A DNA stretch of 64,000 bases from Planctomycetota bacterium (GTDB lineage: Bacteria; Planctomycetota; Phycisphaerae; Phycisphaerales; Phycisphaeraceae), in NCBI GenBank assembly GCA_024279865.1, contig JAJRRC010000039.1:1-64000 (forward strand), read 5' to 3'. Shown here in pieces: positions 33,862-43,119 of the stretch. Under the pieces are notes generated by a model, which searched no databases, was not told the DNA's origin, and saw nothing but the letters and a program-made list of their open reading frames with translations. Numbering within the stretch: position 1 is the stretch's first letter; each line of letters starts with the position of its first letter. A program made the translations under genes and the position numbers.

Positions 33862-35682
33862 ATGAGCCGAGCCAAGAAAACCAAACGCTATATCGGAATT
33901 GACTTGGGAACCACGTTTAGCGCGATGGCGTATTTAGATCCTCATGGCAGCCCGGTCACGATCCCCAATGCCGAGGGGACCTTGACAACGCCTTCGGTGG
34001 TTTATTTTGAACCCAGTGGTGAAGTGGTGGTGGGTGCGCCGGCTCGCCTAGCAGCCGTTGAACATCCAGAGCTGGTCGTGCAATGCGTCAAGCGTGAAAT
34101 GGGTGAGCGTTTTTATCCACGAACCATTTTGGGACGCAAGATTCCTCCGCCAGCCATCAGTGCGTTGATCCTTAAAAAACTCAAACAAGATGCCGAGGCC
34201 AAGATCGGCCCCATCGACGGAGCCGTCATTACCGTCCCAGCCTATTTTGACGAAGGTCGCCGTCAGGCCACCATTGCCGGCGGACAGATTGCCGGGCTCG
34301 AAGTGCTGGACATTCTCAATGAACCGACGGCAGCCTCGCTGGCCTTTGCCTATCGGAATATCAAACGCAAAAGCGATGGCCTCGATGATGTCCTTCAACT
34401 CATTGATGACAAACGCGCCCACCGAATTGCTGCCGTCTACGACCTTGGCGGCGGAACGTTTGATGTCACCGTGTTAAAAATCGAAGGCAACAACCTCACC
34501 GTCCTAGCGACCGATGGCGACGTACGGCTCGGCGGCAAGGACTGGGACGACAAGCTGCTTCAAGCGGCCGCCAATGCCTTCAAAACCAAATACAAAACCG
34601 ACCCACGCGAAGATGAGCACAGCTATGAAGCTCTGCTTGCGGCTTCAGAAGAATGTAAATGTGCCTTGTCCACTAGCGACCGGTCTCGCTTAAGCATGAC
34701 CCACCAAGGGAAACACGCGTCAATTGAAGTGACCCGCGCCCAGTTTGAAGAAATGACCGCGAGCTTGCTTTATCGCACAGAAAACAGGCTTAATCGGGTG
34801 ATTGAAGCTGCTAAATTGCCTTGGAATCAGGTCGATGAGGTGCTGACGGTGGGCGGTTCAACGCGGATGCCTCAGGTCTTGGACATGCTCCAACGGGTCA
34901 CCGGGCAGAAGCCCAATACATCGCTCTCACCTGATGAAGTGGTCGCCCACGGGGCTGCGATTCACGCAGCCATCACCCAGCTCAAAAACTATCAAGACTC
35001 GGTCAAAACAGCCCCGGTCCCCGTGTCAGGCCCTTCACTTATGGATGATGACGCGGCCTTGCCGATGCTCGACGCAGAACCTCCTTTGGCGGTCCCGACG
35101 ATTGAGGCTCCAGTCGACCCAGCGGATCAAACCGTGGCATTGGGTACGGGCCTTGCGCCCTTGGCGGATGAAGCGGACCAACTCGCTGATTTGGCAGAGC
35201 AGGCCAATCCTTCTGAGCAATATGATGACAACGAGGCCACTGATGTACTGCGGGCCATTACCACTTCCAACGTCAACGCACATAGCCTTGGCGTGGTCAT
35301 GACTCAGGGGGACAAAGTCAAGACCAATTCAACGGTCATTCCCAAAAACACCAATCTTCCCACCAGTGTGACTAGGCGATACGGGACAGTGATACCCAAT
35401 CAGACCTCTGTTTCGGTGGTGATTGTGGAGGGGGACTCGTCGGACCCGGATCAGTGCATTCCCATCGGCAAGTGTACGATTGAAAAGTTGCCTTGGGGCT
35501 TGCGTAAAGGGTCCACGATTTATGTGACCCTCAGTTATGACAACAGTGGTCGTCTGGACGTCAAAGCCACCGAAGCGACCTCCGGCTCCACCGCCCAAAC
35601 CACCATTGATCGTACCAATGCCATGAACGCGTCAGAAATTGACCAAGCTCAACAAGCTGTCGAGAAAATGGAAGTTCGATAA
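33862..35682 (+). CDS. Hsp70-family chaperone with acidic linker and no lid
   Basis: A 606-residue DnaK relative. The nucleotide-binding domain is intact: G-I-D-L-G-T-T-F-S, V-P-A-Y-F-D-E-G-R-R-Q-A-T, N-E-P-T-A-A-S-L-A, Y-D-L-G-G-G-T-F-D-V and V-G-G-S-T-R-M-P-Q. Residues ~385-470 are an acidic, Ala/Pro-rich insert in place of the short DnaK linker, and the beta substrate domain follows (N-A-H-S-L-G-V, I-P-K-N-T-N-L-P). The alpha-helical lid is missing. It is thus not the housekeeping DnaK. The next gene encodes a membrane protein with a J-like domain and is its likely partner. Confidence 0.88.
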   Translation: MSRAKKTKRYIGIDLGTTFSAMAYLDPHGSPVTIPNAEGTLTTPSVVYFEPSGEVVVGAPARLAAVEHPELVVQCVKREMGERFYPRTILGRKIPPPAISALILKKLKQDAEAKIGPIDGAVITVPAYFDEGRRQATIAGGQIAGLEVLDILNEPTAASLAFAYRNIKRKSDGLDDVLQLIDDKRAHRIAAVYDLGGGTFDVTVLKIEGNNLTVLATDGDVRLGGKDWDDKLLQAAANAFKTKYKTDPREDEHSYEALLAASEECKCALSTSDRSRLSMTHQGKHASIEVTRAQFEEMTASLLYRTENRLNRVIEAAKLPWNQVDEVLTVGGSTRMPQVLDMLQRVTGQKPNTSLSPDEVVAHGAAIHAAITQLKNYQDSVKTAPVPVSGPSLMDDDAALPMLDAEPPLAVPTIEAPVDPADQTVALGTGLAPLADEADQLADLAEQANPSEQYDDNEATDVLRAITTSNVNAHSLGVVMTQGDKVKTNSTVIPKNTNLPTSVTRRYGTVIPNQTSVSVVIVEGDSSDPDQCIPIGKCTIEKLPWGLRKGSTIYVTLSYDNSGRLDVKATEATSGSTAQTTIDRTNAMNASEIDQAQQAVEKMEVR

Positions 35683-35788
35683 CCAAGCTATCCGCGTTCA
35701 GCCAGAACAGATATGATAGATGATGTAATAGAGTCAACCTTCTGTTGTTTAAGCGGGTTGCTTGTGGTTTGCTTAAAAAAGGTGCCCG

Positions 35789-37042
35789 ATGGCTAACGAT
35801 TTGTATCAGGAATGGTTGAATATTGACTCGGCAACACACGAACCGGGCATGCCACCGAACCACTATGCGTTGCTGGGATTGCCAGCCTTTTGCCATCATA
35901 GCGGAGCCATCGCACTTGCAGCCAAACAGCGTTTAGAAAAACTCGATGCGTATACGATGCTTCCGGACCGAGCCAAACGAGACGCTGCCACGCGAATCAT
36001 GAACGAAATCGCCACCGCCAAGGTCGCTCTCACCGATCCCAAACATTACAAACCCTATGATCAACGACTGGCCCAACAGCTAGGCGTGATGGTCCCACAG
36101 CAGGAAGTTTCACCTCCTTCAAACCTCATTCCACTTGATGGGCAAGATTATGACCTTGAGTTGGACGATGAAGCCCCGCCGCCGCCGACGGATCAGGGAG
36201 GCGTTGCACCACTGGATGCGTCACTCATGGATGTGGATGGACCCCAACTGGACGCTCAGGCAGATTTATCAGCTCCACGGGACAAGCCCACCACGGCTGT
36301 GCCGTTTGTCGCCATTGCGGTGTCTTTGGGTGTTTTGGTATTGCTGATTCTGGGGATTGTGATTGCGGTGATTATGATGGTCCAGCCGGAGACGACAGAC
36401 CCTGGCGCAGAAACCACGGCCCCCACAGCCCAAACAACCGAACAAGCAAACGACCCCGAAGCATTTGACCAACCCGCCACGCCCACCACACCGGTCGCAC
36501 CAGCCAATCAACCAGACGCCATCGATACCTTTGGCAGACCTCTGCTCGGCCCCAACTATCGCATTCGCACATCCGAAGGCAAAGGCGCCATTATTGCTGA
36601 CCACAAAATGCTCCTGGTCCTCGGCGGTAAAGAATACGGCCAAACCCGCGTCGAATATACGCCCATGGCCTCGCAAAAATCGATCAAACACATCAGCTTG
36701 ACCATGGCACTGGATCACAAAGCCACTTTCACCATTGCCATTGCCAACAACCGCCTTCGCCTCACCCTTAAACACACCAATGCGGGCATCGAAGTCAAAG
36801 CTTCTCCCGGATCACCGCCTGGCAATGAAATCAATTGGCCAATCATTGAATCCACAGCAGACAACCTGCAACTACAAATCGAACGAAACCCTGAATCTGT
36901 CACGTGGCGAATCAATAACCAAATCGTCGCAACCAGCCCCACGATCAACCCCCGAAAAACGCCCACCATCACCTTTGAACTCGCGGGCATCGGGGGAACC
37001 ACCACAGCCATCAGCAATCTCAAAGTTTGGTACAGCCAATGA
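35789..37042 (+). CDS. Membrane protein with a J-like N-terminal domain
   Basis: A 417-residue protein. Residues 20-95 have the helical order of a J domain (PPNHYALLGLPAFCHHSGAI, then K-Q-R-L-E-K-L and the final Y-K-P-Y-D-Q-R-L), but the HPD tripeptide needed to stimulate Hsp70 is not there. A transmembrane helix lies at ~170-193 (AVPFVAIAVSLGVLVLLILG), then a Thr/Pro-rich stretch and a C-terminal beta-sandwich (DUF1080/lectin-like; F-E-L-A-G-I-G-G-T-T). It is downstream of the Hsp70 in the same direction and overlaps the next start. I infer a membrane-bound partner or target of the chaperone. Confidence 0.7.
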   Translation: MANDLYQEWLNIDSATHEPGMPPNHYALLGLPAFCHHSGAIALAAKQRLEKLDAYTMLPDRAKRDAATRIMNEIATAKVALTDPKHYKPYDQRLAQQLGVMVPQQEVSPPSNLIPLDGQDYDLELDDEAPPPPTDQGGVAPLDASLMDVDGPQLDAQADLSAPRDKPTTAVPFVAIAVSLGVLVLLILGIVIAVIMMVQPETTDPGAETTAPTAQTTEQANDPEAFDQPATPTTPVAPANQPDAIDTFGRPLLGPNYRIRTSEGKGAIIADHKMLLVLGGKEYGQTRVEYTPMASQKSIKHISLTMALDHKATFTIAIANNRLRLTLKHTNAGIEVKASPGSPPGNEINWPIIESTADNLQLQIERNPESVTWRINNQIVATSPTINPRKTPTITFELAGIGGTTTAISNLKVWYSQ

Positions 37043-37701
37043 CTTTGCCCCTGAGTGTGGACCTTTGGCAATTGAATTTGTGCGATCCGCCGTTCACACT
37101 TGAGCAAGCCCTCGCCCAACTCACCGACACAGAACGCCAACGCGCTCAACGGTATCAATTCGACATTAAACGCAGAGAGTTTGCGTTCACCCGGGCTGCT
37201 TTGCGTCATTGCCTTGGGCATTACCTCCAGACCAACGCAGTCCTCACGGTCACCGCTCAAGGCAAGCCGATCCTCCGCGATCATGCGTTGGCGTTCAATG
37301 TTTCTCATTCGGGTGAGCTTGCATTGCTGGCGTTTACCATGTTGCCTACCGTGGGTGTGGATGTGGAACAGGTGGTCGCCAAACCCCATTGCTTAAAATT
37401 GGCCAAGCGTTTTTTTTCGCCTCGAGAATTTGAAGCAATCCAGGCTCTCCCACCCAATCTGCACGAACGCGCTTTTTTCGCCACTTGGACAAGAAAAGAA
37501 TCTTTTATCAAAGCCCAAGCCAGCAGCATTGGTGCGGGGCTGGACCAATTTGATGTCTCAGTTCACCCCGACCAACCGCCAGCTTTGCTGCGTAGCAATG
37601 ACGACCAGTCGTGGCGTTTATACGATTTGGCATTGCCCGCAGGCTATGTCGGGGCGATCACTTGTCCAGAAGCTGTCACGTTGACCCACCGACAATTTTG
37701 A
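37039..37701 (+). CDS. 4'-phosphopantetheinyl transferase (Sfp family)
   Basis: A 220-residue enzyme that loads acyl or peptidyl carrier proteins from CoA. It shows F-N-V-S-H-S-G-E-L-A-L-L-A, G-V-D-V-E and F-F-A-T-W-T-R-K-E-S-F-I-K-A, the magnesium and CoA sites of the Sfp/EntD type. The start at 37039 overlaps the previous stop as ATGA. No carrier-protein synthase is nearby; the enzyme may serve the fatty-acid carrier protein. Confidence 0.92.
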   Translation: MTLPLSVDLWQLNLCDPPFTLEQALAQLTDTERQRAQRYQFDIKRREFAFTRAALRHCLGHYLQTNAVLTVTAQGKPILRDHALAFNVSHSGELALLAFTMLPTVGVDVEQVVAKPHCLKLAKRFFSPREFEAIQALPPNLHERAFFATWTRKESFIKAQASSIGAGLDQFDVSVHPDQPPALLRSNDDQSWRLYDLALPAGYVGAITCPEAVTLTHRQF

Positions 37702-37706
37702 AATAA

Positions 37707-37808
37707 TCCCAATCATGTTTAAAAATCGTGCGTTTTGTGATTCGCGGAGACAGAATGGACAAAACTTTATAAAACTCTCACCGCGCAACTAAAATACGCA
37801 ATGCGTCT
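37707..37808 (+). repeat. ~100-bp dispersed repeat, copy A
   Basis: Blocks in order: CCCAATCATGTTTAAAAATC, GTGCGTTTTGTGATTCGCGG, ACTTTATAAAACTCTCACCG, ATACGCAATGCGTCT. It lies directly downstream of the Sfp gene and directly abuts the right end of the IS200 element. Confidence 0.8.
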
Positions 37809-38377
37809 AAACCACTACCGGCTGAAGCCGGTAGGTTAGAAAAAGATTCGTGAGCTACGGACTGAAGTCCTTCGCTCACGAAGGAGTCACATGAAAATCA
37901 TCGCCGCCATCGCCAGGCTCAGCCCCCTCCTGTTCCCGAATGTAGGCCGTGATCGCTTCGTCGGTTACATTACCGCTGCTGGCTACAAAGTACCCGCGAG
38001 CCCACAGATGACGGCCCCAATACTGTTTCTGAAGGTGACGGAATTCCATGAGCAACTTCCGGGAACTTTTGCCCTTGAGATACTGCATCACCTTACTCGG
38101 CGACACGTTCGGCGGACAAGACAGAAACACATGCACATGGTCACTCCCCACAGAACCCTGCAAAATCTCAACCTCGTTCGTCCGACAAATTTCACGGATC
38201 AATTCACGCAAACGGATGCCCACCTCACCAGACAGAATCCTTTTGCGATACTTCGTCACCCAAACGAAGTGGTATACCCATCGGGTATGAATTTTCCCGC
38301 GATGAAAGTCGTTTGAACGCTTAAAACAAGCTGTCGCGTGCACAAGAAAACGGGAAAATTCAATTGCGATTGGTATA
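37809..38377 (-). mobile_element. IS200-type insertion sequence
   Basis: About 570 bases with one transposase gene and no terminal inverted repeats. The right end has the subterminal hairpins ACCGGCTGAAGCCGGT and GTGAGC-(GGACT-GAA-GTCC)-GCTCAC, the left end carries ATACCCATCGGGTAT; such imperfect hairpins are what single-strand transposases of the IS200/IS605 family recognise. The left tip is defined by homology with the relic at 10638. The element could be active. Confidence 0.8.
37876..38343 (-). CDS. tnpA: IS200/IS605-family transposase (Y1, HUH)
   Basis: A 155-residue Y1 transposase that moves single-stranded DNA. It has Y-H-F-V-W-V-T-K-Y-R-K, the HUH motif D-H-V-H-V-F-L-S, L-K-G-K-S-S-R-K-L, and Y-F-V-A-S-S-G-N-V-T-D-E followed by A-Y-I-R-E-Q, which holds the nucleophilic tyrosine. 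It starts at GTG (38343), though the left-end palindrome ATACCCGATGGGTAT lies in the first codons. No TnpB is encoded. Confidence 0.92.
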   Translation of the reverse strand: MHATACFKRSNDFHRGKIHTRWVYHFVWVTKYRKRILSGEVGIRLRELIREICRTNEVEILQGSVGSDHVHVFLSCPPNVSPSKVMQYLKGKSSRKLLMEFRHLQKQYWGRHLWARGYFVASSGNVTDEAITAYIREQEGAEPGDGGDDFHVTPS

Positions 38378-38600
38378 CTTCAAGTCATAACGCGTATGGG
38401 GGCCTGTTCGATAATTTTCCATGAACACAGTTTAAGCAAATAGAACAAAACCTAAAGGAGTCGCCTGAAGGCGAGGGTTTTAAACCCATCGTGGTGACAA
38501 TAAAAAGATTGAACAAACAATCTTCTATCCCCCGCCCAGCTTAGGAACTGGAAAAATATCCCTCTTTCAGCGTCAACACAGAGAAAATGAACCGAAGGAT

Positions 38601-38616
38601 ACTTCCGGGGGGGGGT
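38601..38616. repeat. Poly-G motif ACTTCCGGGGGGGGG
   Basis: Same 15-base sequence as at 24584 and 62811. It lies in the otherwise empty stretch between the IS200 (38378) and tRNA-Leu (38661). Confidence 0.7.
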
Positions 38617-38660
38617 ATTTGACGCTAGGGGTTGCATCTAGGACAATACCCCGCCTTATT

Positions 38661-38746
38661 GCCGGTGTGGCGGAATTGGCAGACGCGACGGATTCAAAAT
38701 CCGTTCCGGTTCACCCCGGGTGTGGGTTCGAGTCCCACCTCCGGTA
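38661..38746 (+). tRNA. tRNA-Leu (CAA)
   Basis: Acceptor GCCGGTG with CTCCGGT (one mismatch), anticodon stem-loop ACGGA-TTCAAAA-TCCGT with CAA, a class II variable arm, and T-arm GTGGG-TTCGAGT-CCCAC. It decodes UUG. A terminator follows at once. Confidence 0.93.
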
Positions 38747-38753
38747 TTAAGCA

Positions 38754-38790
38754 GGCGGCCTTTTTTAACGAAAAGGCCGCTTTTTTTTTA
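38754..38790 (+). terminator. Terminator of tRNA-Leu
   Basis: GCGGCC and GGCCGC pair around TTTTTTAACGAAAA and are followed by nine T. Confidence 0.85.
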
Positions 38791-38818
38791 ATCCGCTGTC
38801 ATGAGAATCCACAGCATT

Positions 38819-39625
38819 CTAATGGTGTTTGTACCACCCAACGCCTTTAATGTCAGGCCAGGAGGTCGTTTGATGACAGGCAAAGCATTCACGGACTTTT
38901 GCTTTGTGTTTCCCGGCCACGGTCTGCGAGATCATGCCAAAGTGCATCATGTAATGGCTTGGAGGAGCCTGATGGCATTGCGAACAATCTCGCGAGGATG
39001 AGGATGGATGGCGATATTGGGGAATATCCCATTGTTGAACGGTGTGGCATTGGGCACAATCTTTTCCGAACAGGCTAAAGTGCTGGTCATCGTTTTGATG
39101 GCAAGTGTAACAGTTCAATAATTTCTCCATCGGCTTGAGGTTCTCGCCTCCAACACGAGTGTTATTCATTTGCATCCAATGCTTGAGATTCGCCAAAGCA
39201 ACCTGATCACCGCTTTGTGGGTCTTTGTTTCGCGACAAGGCTCTCATACCGATTTTCGCCATGGCGGCATGATCCATACCCGTCGGCAGCATGTTCTTGC
39301 CGTTGTGTTCAAGATGGCATTCCTTACAACTTGTCACGTGCGCATGGAATGCCGTGGGTTGTCTTTTGAGAAGGTCTGTGTTGTTGGCATGGCACACAAT
39401 ACATTTGGATGGTTCGACGCCTGTGACCGGGGCATGGCAGGCGGCACAGTTGTTTTCCAGAAAGGCATGGGACTCAGAAAGAGGGCCGGGGCTTGTGAGG
39501 CTTTGCCAAACATTGGCATGTTTAAACCTTGCGTCATCTGGCGTCAAGAACCAGACCACGCCGAGCAGAATGAATGCGCCAGCAAGTATCCAAGGCCATT
39601 TGTTTTTTTTCTTTTTCTTTGCCAT
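38819..39625 (-). CDS. Seven-haem c-type cytochrome, membrane anchored
   Basis: A 268-residue protein with a Lys-rich N-terminus, one transmembrane helix (WPWILAGAFILLGVVWFL) and seven C-x-x-C-H haem sites (C-A-A-C-H, C-I-V-C-H, C-K-E-C-H, C-Y-T-C-H, C-A-Q-C-H, C-S-Q-C-H, C-F-A-C-H). Additional histidines are present for distal ligation. It resembles the cytochrome c3/c7 group used as periplasmic electron wires. It is the last gene of a cluster with a cytochrome b and a flavo-iron-sulfur protein, which points to electron exit across the inner membrane. Confidence 0.88.
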   Translation of the reverse strand: MAKKKKKNKWPWILAGAFILLGVVWFLTPDDARFKHANVWQSLTSPGPLSESHAFLENNCAACHAPVTGVEPSKCIVCHANNTDLLKRQPTAFHAHVTSCKECHLEHNGKNMLPTGMDHAAMAKIGMRALSRNKDPQSGDQVALANLKHWMQMNNTRVGGENLKPMEKLLNCYTCHQNDDQHFSLFGKDCAQCHTVQQWDIPQYRHPSSSSRDCSQCHQAPPSHYMMHFGMISQTVAGKHKAKVRECFACHQTTSWPDIKGVGWYKHH

Positions 39626-39638
39626 GCCTTAACCACGC

Positions 39639-41213
39639 TTATGTTCTTTTTTTGATCGCATCCGCCTGTGCGGTGTCGTTCAGGGTCCAATCATGTTCAA
39701 AAAACTCTATTTTCAGTTTGTCCTCATTGGCTTTGATCCATGCGGTGTGCTTTGCTGGAGCATATTTCAGTACAAAGTCGATCAGAGTCGGATTTTCTTT
39801 TCCATCAAAGAGGTCTTTGTCTGCTTTGAGTATCCATGAGAGTGTTATTTTCATCTCATTTTTTTGAATGCTTAAACCCTTTGTTCGATTGGCGAAAAGG
39901 TTTCGAACCATGTCGTCGAGTTGCTTGTTGAGGTTCTTGCCATAAAAAATGGAATCCGTGCGATCAGGACAACTGACCGCGGCACAACTGACGGCAAAGA
40001 TAATTCTCAGGTCTTTGAATTTGCCCAATAAGATTTCTTTTTCGATTTGACGCAGGCCATAGTTTTTGCCACCGATTTCCACAGCGTCAAGCCCCCATGG
40101 GTCTCCACGCCAACTGATTTTCTTGTCGGTAATCGAATCGACCGGATACTGTTCCGCCACAAGTTTCATAGCTGCAAAATTATAAACATTGATCCAAAAC
40201 GCTTTTTTCTGATCTGTGTTTTGAAAGCCATGGGGATTGATGCGTCGCAGGGATGTCACTGCCTGATTAAAATCGGACTGGGAGATTTTAGATTCTTTAG
40301 CCAACCCTGCGTAATTGAAAACCGTGGTTCGATAGCCGTGGATGGTCACATTGGGGCGCCAGTGTTCTTTGTACAAGCGGGCAAAAGAATTGGAAAATTT
40401 TTCGGGTGCGTCGTCCGACGTGATCGCTGGCTGATATTGCGATGTTAATGTGGTTGGAGCCCATGAATCGCTCCAACGCAAGCCAAAATGAACCGCTCCC
40501 CAGACATGCATCACCAGTAATCCGAAAAGTATCCATGAGATGGCAAAGTGGACCTTGAGCCATTTTCCGAACCATCCTTTGAATGTTTCATGAGACTTGA
40601 TGGCATATTCAAGGTCCGCGATGGATTCTGAAAGACGGATCGCCCGCACTTCGACGGGGAGGGCAAATTCGGGTTCTTTTTCGATTGAAAGAAAAAATTT
40701 CGAAAGCATCCCTGTGAATGATTTGATGGCGATTCGTTGATCCGGGCGGGCTTGTAATTCCGTCATGGTTTGCTGATACATGTCTTGGGCGTTGGTCAGC
40801 AATAATTTTTTTTCACGGACTTCCGTGGAAATATGTTTCAAAAGATAACGGCCAATGTACCCGCTGATCACAACGACAATGGTCATGGCGGTCAAGGTCA
40901 TGCCCAAGGTGCTTTCAAACTTGTGCCCGGTATGCATCAGGACCAGGATCGGGCCTAAGATGCCTGCGTAGATATGAATGGTCAGCAAGGACCGCATGGA
41001 AATGAATTTCGTGATGCGTGTTTTGAGCCATTTGATGCGTTTGGCGAAAACATACGCAAAGGGAACCATCATCAATGCAGAGCCTGAAATAGCGAGTATT
41101 CCCCCCGCAAGGCTACCTGCGAATCGAGAGGAACTGTGCGCTAAAAAGCCCAGCCACAAGACGAGCATGAAGACGGTCAGTGACCCGATGATAAGGGATT
41201 CGCGTTCTTTCAT
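39639..41213 (-). CDS. Cytochrome b-type membrane protein fused to DUF547
   Basis: A 524-residue fusion. Residues 1-240 have about five transmembrane helices with pairs of histidines on facing helices (L-T-I-H-I-Y-A-G, L-M-H-T-G-H, V-H-F-A-I-S-W, M-H-V-W-G-A-V-H), as in di-haem cytochrome b. Residues ~285-480 are a DUF547 domain (A-F-W-I-N-V-Y-N-F-A-A-M and the F-A-V-S-C-A-A-V-S-C-P pair of cysteines), facing the periplasm. I do not know this combination from characterised proteins. Next to it are the seven-haem cytochrome and the FNR-ferredoxin fusion, so it likely takes electrons from the latter. Confidence 0.8.
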   Translation of the reverse strand: MKERESLIIGSLTVFMLVLWLGFLAHSSSRFAGSLAGGILAISGSALMMVPFAYVFAKRIKWLKTRITKFISMRSLLTIHIYAGILGPILVLMHTGHKFESTLGMTLTAMTIVVVISGYIGRYLLKHISTEVREKKLLLTNAQDMYQQTMTELQARPDQRIAIKSFTGMLSKFFLSIEKEPEFALPVEVRAIRLSESIADLEYAIKSHETFKGWFGKWLKVHFAISWILFGLLVMHVWGAVHFGLRWSDSWAPTTLTSQYQPAITSDDAPEKFSNSFARLYKEHWRPNVTIHGYRTTVFNYAGLAKESKISQSDFNQAVTSLRRINPHGFQNTDQKKAFWINVYNFAAMKLVAEQYPVDSITDKKISWRGDPWGLDAVEIGGKNYGLRQIEKEILLGKFKDLRIIFAVSCAAVSCPDRTDSIFYGKNLNKQLDDMVRNLFANRTKGLSIQKNEMKITLSWILKADKDLFDGKENPTLIDFVLKYAPAKHTAWIKANEDKLKIEFFEHDWTLNDTAQADAIKKRT

Positions 41214-41224
41214 TGATATCCCAC

Positions 41225-43084
41225 TTACGCGTCCACAATCAGATTGCCATTGGATTTAGCCTGACAAGCGAGAATCAATCCTTCGGCTTTTTCGTCAGGG
41301 TCCAGACCATCGTCACATTCCATGGTCACTTCGCCTGATAACAGTTTGACGATGCAGGTGCCACAACTGCCGTCTCGGCAGGAATAGTCAATTTCCACGC
41401 CGAGGTCTTCCGCCACATCAAGTACAACCTTGTCCGGGGGTAGTGCGGCTGATTTTGCCGACTGTTTGAAGGTTACACTCGCAGCTTCAGCGGCGGTGGG
41501 AATGACTGTTGGTTCGACGGCAGGCTCTGAAATTGTTTGTGGAGGCGTTTCTTTTTTTGAGGGAGAGGGGCCACCGAAGGCTTCGAGTTGAATTTGATCT
41601 TGGGGAACACCCAATTCAACCAAGATGTTTTTGGTCGCTTCCATCATGGAATTCGGGCCGCAGATATGGGTGAGGCTCGAAACAATCTCAGGGACGCATT
41701 GCTTGATTTTATCCTTATCAAAACGGCCACGAAGTCCGGTCCAGGTATCTTCTGTTTCACGCGTCGCGGAGATATGGACATTGAGATTGGCGTGACGTTT
41801 TTGCAGATAGTCCAGTTCTTGCTGGAAAATAATATCCTGTGCGGTTTTGCAGGCAAACAACAGGTTGATTTCATTTTTCCAGCCGGTATCCAACAAATAA
41901 CGGATGACACTCATCAACGGGGTGATTCCCACGCCAGCCCCGATGAGGACAATTTTGTTAGCTTCTTTTCCGGTAAAGGTAAAATCACCCCGAGGCGCGG
42001 ACAGTTCTAGGGTATCGCCTTCTTTGAGTTCATCGGTCAGATATCGGGAGACGAGTCCTTTTTCTTCTCGTTTGACGGTGATTTCGCAATACGATTTTCT
42101 CGTTGGTGTCGAGGCAATGGTGTAACTTCTCTTGACGCGTTTGCCGCTTAGATTCAGTTTGAGTGTCAGGAATTGGCCAGGCAGATAGTGAAACGGGATA
42201 TCGCCACCCTGAGGATTGACGAGTCGAAACGTATGAACGTCGTTGGTTTCTTTGTAAATGCGGGCAAGGATCAGTGTGCCTGAAAAGAGTTTGGGCTTTT
42301 GGGCGGTTTCGGTTGTGGCATTGACGATCGTGGGTGTGGATGCAGTGGGCGTGTCTTTTTTCGGGGAAGCTTCTTTCCCCGGTGGCTGCGTGAGGGCTTG
42401 CATTAACGCAGCCGCTCGTTTCATTTTGAAGAAGTACATCCAAATCATCAAGACAAAAAACAGGATCAAGAGCGTCATGGTAATCAGATGAAACCAGGAG
42501 ATGCCAAAGGGGCCATGGGGCGAAGCATACATGGTTGTTGAAACGAGGTTCATCTCTTTTTTGAACCATTGCAGGGCCACATTGCGGGGAGCTTTGCCTT
42601 CTTCTAATGCGCGATGTGCCGCGAGCCCGCTTTCAAATTGTGCGGAACCTGAGCGGAATTTTCCCATCGCCTTTTGCATGGTTAAGAAATCATCCTTCGA
42701 GGCTGCGTTGATCAGGATGTCCAGAGCCTGTGCCATCAAGGTGGTGCCCTCTGCCATCCTCTGACGTGCGAGGGCCTTGATTTCCATTCGCTTTTCCGGG
42801 GGTAGATCAGGCAGGTCCATCAGTGATGGGTAAATATCTTTGGGCTTTGGGGCGCCCATTTTTTTCATCATGCCACCCATACCACCCTTACCGCCCATAC
42901 CACCGCTGCCGCCCATCATGCCGCCTTTTTTCTCACTACTTTTGGCATCCTTTGCCCCAGCAGGGTGGTGTTTTTTGTGATCTTTGCCGGACTGGGCCAA
43001 GGCTGGGCTGATCGCGAGGGTTAAAAAAAACAAGAGAGCCAATGTCCAGACAGGGACCGGCAGGTATTTTAGATATTTTTTCAT
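41225..43084 (-). CDS. Membrane FNR-type reductase fused to a [2Fe-2S] ferredoxin, with periplasmic N-terminal domain
   Basis: A 619-residue protein. Signal peptide (1-30), Gly/Met-rich spacer with M-G-G repeats (~55-80), a helical domain (~85-190), a transmembrane helix (~205-222), an FAD-binding domain with R-S-Y-T-I-A-S, a NAD-binding domain with G-A-G-V-G-I-T-P-L-M-S, and a C-terminal plant-type ferredoxin with C-R-D-G-S-C-G-T-C and a distal cysteine in L-A-C-Q-A-K. It should oxidise NAD(P)H in the cytosol and hand the electrons to the cytochrome b encoded 11 bases downstream. The periplasmic Met-rich head suggests contact with a metal. Confidence 0.87.
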   Translation of the reverse strand: MKKYLKYLPVPVWTLALLFFLTLAISPALAQSGKDHKKHHPAGAKDAKSSEKKGGMMGGSGGMGGKGGMGGMMKKMGAPKPKDIYPSLMDLPDLPPEKRMEIKALARQRMAEGTTLMAQALDILINAASKDDFLTMQKAMGKFRSGSAQFESGLAAHRALEEGKAPRNVALQWFKKEMNLVSTTMYASPHGPFGISWFHLITMTLLILFFVLMIWMYFFKMKRAAALMQALTQPPGKEASPKKDTPTASTPTIVNATTETAQKPKLFSGTLILARIYKETNDVHTFRLVNPQGGDIPFHYLPGQFLTLKLNLSGKRVKRSYTIASTPTRKSYCEITVKREEKGLVSRYLTDELKEGDTLELSAPRGDFTFTGKEANKIVLIGAGVGITPLMSVIRYLLDTGWKNEINLLFACKTAQDIIFQQELDYLQKRHANLNVHISATRETEDTWTGLRGRFDKDKIKQCVPEIVSSLTHICGPNSMMEATKNILVELGVPQDQIQLEAFGGPSPSKKETPPQTISEPAVEPTVIPTAAEAASVTFKQSAKSAALPPDKVVLDVAEDLGVEIDYSCRDGSCGTCIVKLLSGEVTMECDDGLDPDEKAEGLILACQAKSNGNLIVDA

Positions 43085-43119
43085 AAAATGACTCTTTGGA
43101 AAAGTCGTGGGAAGGGATT

